15,495 nucleotides of DNA from Bacteroidales bacterium (GTDB taxonomy: Bacteria; Bacteroidota; Bacteroidia; Bacteroidales; VadinHA17), in NCBI GenBank assembly GCA_030692905.1, contig JAUYBT010000223.1, positions 1 through 15,495 of the forward strand, given 5' to 3'. This document shows positions 14,115 to 15,495 of the stretch, piece by piece. How positions within the stretch are numbered: the first letter of the stretch is position 1; each line of letters starts with the position of its first letter. The notes under the pieces were generated by a model that had not been told where the DNA came from, did no database searches, and saw nothing but the letters and a program-made list of their open reading frames with translations. The position numbers and the translations under genes are program-made.

Positions 14115-15495
14115 ATGATGACAAAACCGCATTTTGCAGGTAAGATATCTGCACGACCCTTCCTCAGAAAAATTTTGAGGACGATTCTGATAATATTTAT
14201 ATCGATGCCACTTGTGCTATTAACTCAGTGCCAGACGAATAAATCAGCCACTGCTGAAGCCGGAGGACCGGCGTTTCATAAGTGGGCGCCTACACCTCCA
14301 CTGGGATGGAACAGCTGGGATTGTTATGGTCCTACAGTTGTTGAAGATGAAGTTAAGGCTAATGCCGATTATATGGCAAAAAATCTTAAGAAATTTGGTT
14401 GGGAATATATTGTGATAGATATACGGTGGTATGTTGAAAACGATAAAGCCGGCGGATATAACGAAGACAACCCGATATACATTCTGGACGAATATGGCCG
14501 ATTAACTCCGGCTGTAAACCGCTTCCCTTCAGCAGCAAACGGGAATGGATTTAAATCCATTGCCGATTATATCCATAGTAAGGGTCTGAAATTCGGGATT
14601 CATATCATGCGTGGAATACCTGTAATAGCTGTTAAGAAAAATACCCCGATACTTGGCAGTGATGCCAAAGCCCAGGATATTTATACCACTGAAGGTCAGT
14701 GCATGTGGCTCAGGGATATGTACACAATTGTTGCCGGTAAACCGGGGGCACAGGAATACTACAATTCCCTGTTTCGGCTATATGCATCATGGGGACTTGA
14801 TTTTGTAAAGGTTGATGACCTTTCGGGACGCACTAAAGAAATTGAAATGGTAAGAAAAGCCATTGATAATTGCGGAAGGCCGATTGTAATAAGTATTTCT
14901 CCGGGTGGAGACAGGCCGGAGACGGCTGAATTTCTGAAGAATAATGTAAATATGTGGCGCACTTCGAATGATTTCTGGGATAACTGGCCGCAGCTTAAAA
15001 ATCAGTTTACAATTCTTAACAGATGGACCGGACTTGGCGGACAAGGTTACTATCCTGATGGTGATATGCTGCCTCTCGGCAAAATAGGATTAAGGGCCGA
15101 ACGCGGACAGCCACGTATGAGCGGATTCACGAAAGATGAACAATATACTTTAATGTCACTTTTTGCCATTTTCCGTTCACCATTAATGTTTGGCGGAGAT
15201 CTGCCTAGCAATGATGAGTTTACATTATCGTTAATCACCAACAAAGATGTTCTGGAAGTAAACCAGCACAGTATTAATGATAAGCAGCTTTTCAGGGAAA
15301 ATGACCTGATTGCCTGGACATCTGACGATCCAAAAACAGGTGATAAATATCTGGCCCTTTTTAATGCCTCCGATCAGCAACCATTTTTAAAAGGTCAGGA
15401 TACACTTGATATTGCGGTACCTGATGCAATTCCGATAACTGTTAAATTTGATCAGCTGGGTTTAACAGGAACTCATACTGTTAAAGATTTATGGA
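14115..15495 (+). CDS. GH27 alpha-galactosidase lipoprotein, C-terminus outside window
   Basis: The frame is open from the tandem ATGs at 14115/14118 to the right edge (460 codons). The N-terminus is a lipoprotein signal with a basic start, a hydrophobic 23-36 and LLTQC with lipidated C39, so the enzyme faces the periplasm or surface. The GH27 barrel begins at PPLGWNSWDCYG (61-72). GLDFVKVDD (227-235) places the nucleophile at D234, and WRTSNDFWDNW (281-291) places the acid/base at D286. RSPLMFGGDLP (354-363) is a further family landmark. From about 380 the C-terminal beta domain has started. GH27 enzymes release terminal alpha-galactose (retaining), acting on galactomannan, pectin or hemicellulose side chains, and some members act on other sugars. 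It starts 38 bases after the GH95 remnant and is likely on the same transcript. It appears intact as far as visible. Confidence 0.93.
   Translation, partial: MMTKPHFAGKISARPFLRKILRTILIIFISMPLVLLTQCQTNKSATAEAGGPAFHKWAPTPPLGWNSWDCYGPTVVEDEVKANADYMAKNLKKFGWEYIVIDIRWYVENDKAGGYNEDNPIYILDEYGRLTPAVNRFPSAANGNGFKSIADYIHSKGLKFGIHIMRGIPVIAVKKNTPILGSDAKAQDIYTTEGQCMWLRDMYTIVAGKPGAQEYYNSLFRLYASWGLDFVKVDDLSGRTKEIEMVRKAIDNCGRPIVISISPGGDRPETAEFLKNNVNMWRTSNDFWDNWPQLKNQFTILNRWTGLGGQGYYPDGDMLPLGKIGLRAERGQPRMSGFTKDEQYTLMSLFAIFRSPLMFGGDLPSNDEFTLSLITNKDVLEVNQHSINDKQLFRENDLIAWTSDDPKTGDKYLALFNASDQQPFLKGQDTLDIAVPDAIPITVKFDQLGLTGTHTVKDLW

Overview
The window looks like a chromosomal segment of a polysaccharide-degrading Bacteroidota (Bacteroidetes), probably from a gut, soil or sediment lineage. 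The evidence is moderate-to-low G+C (roughly 40% by eye), many lipoprotein signal peptides, a LytS/LytTR two-component pair next to a MacAB-TolC-type pump, PL10/GH95/GH27 carbohydrate enzymes, weak Shine-Dalgarno signals, and GGTGCTCCGCACC-type palindromic intergenic repeats. Genus cannot be assigned from the sequence alone.

Left region (1-3033, minus strand): three closely spaced genes read leftwards. They encode a secreted two-domain VOC (glyoxalase/dioxygenase-fold) protein, a secreted PL10 pectate lyase, and a Tat-signal-bearing enolase-superfamily (mandelate racemase/muconate lactonizing type) enzyme cut by the window edge. The spacing (40-50 bp) suggests one operon for pectate breakdown and further handling of uronate or sugar-acid products. 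A divergent intergenic region (3034-3305) separates it from two plus-strand lipoprotein genes: a xylose-isomerase-like TIM-barrel protein (3306-4181, followed by a clear hairpin terminator) and an amidohydrolase (4297-5376).

Central region (5388-12173, minus strand): transcription runs outer-membrane factor (TolC type), membrane-fusion protein (HlyD/MacA type), ABC ATPase, FtsX/MacB permease, then a 296-bp gap with two ~75-bp imperfect repeat units, then a LytS-type histidine kinase and a LytTR response regulator. It appears to be a complete tripartite export system with its probable regulator.

Right region (12174-15495): a 600-bp intergenic region holds a REP/MITE-like element with three GGTGC-3nt-GCACC hairpins. 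It is followed by a plus-strand glycosidase cluster. The first gene is a GH95 (alpha-L-fucosidase/alpha-L-galactosidase family) gene that has lost its central catalytic barrel through an out-of-frame internal deletion. The second is an apparently intact GH27 alpha-galactosidase lipoprotein that runs off the right edge. With the left operon, these fit degradation of pectin or hemicellulose side chains, but no SusC/SusD pair is visible in the window.

No RNA genes, CRISPR arrays, transposases or phage genes were seen. The most notable items are the GH95 internal deletion, the paired repeat units upstream of the kinase, the REP-like element, and the all-exported enzyme set around the pectate lyase.
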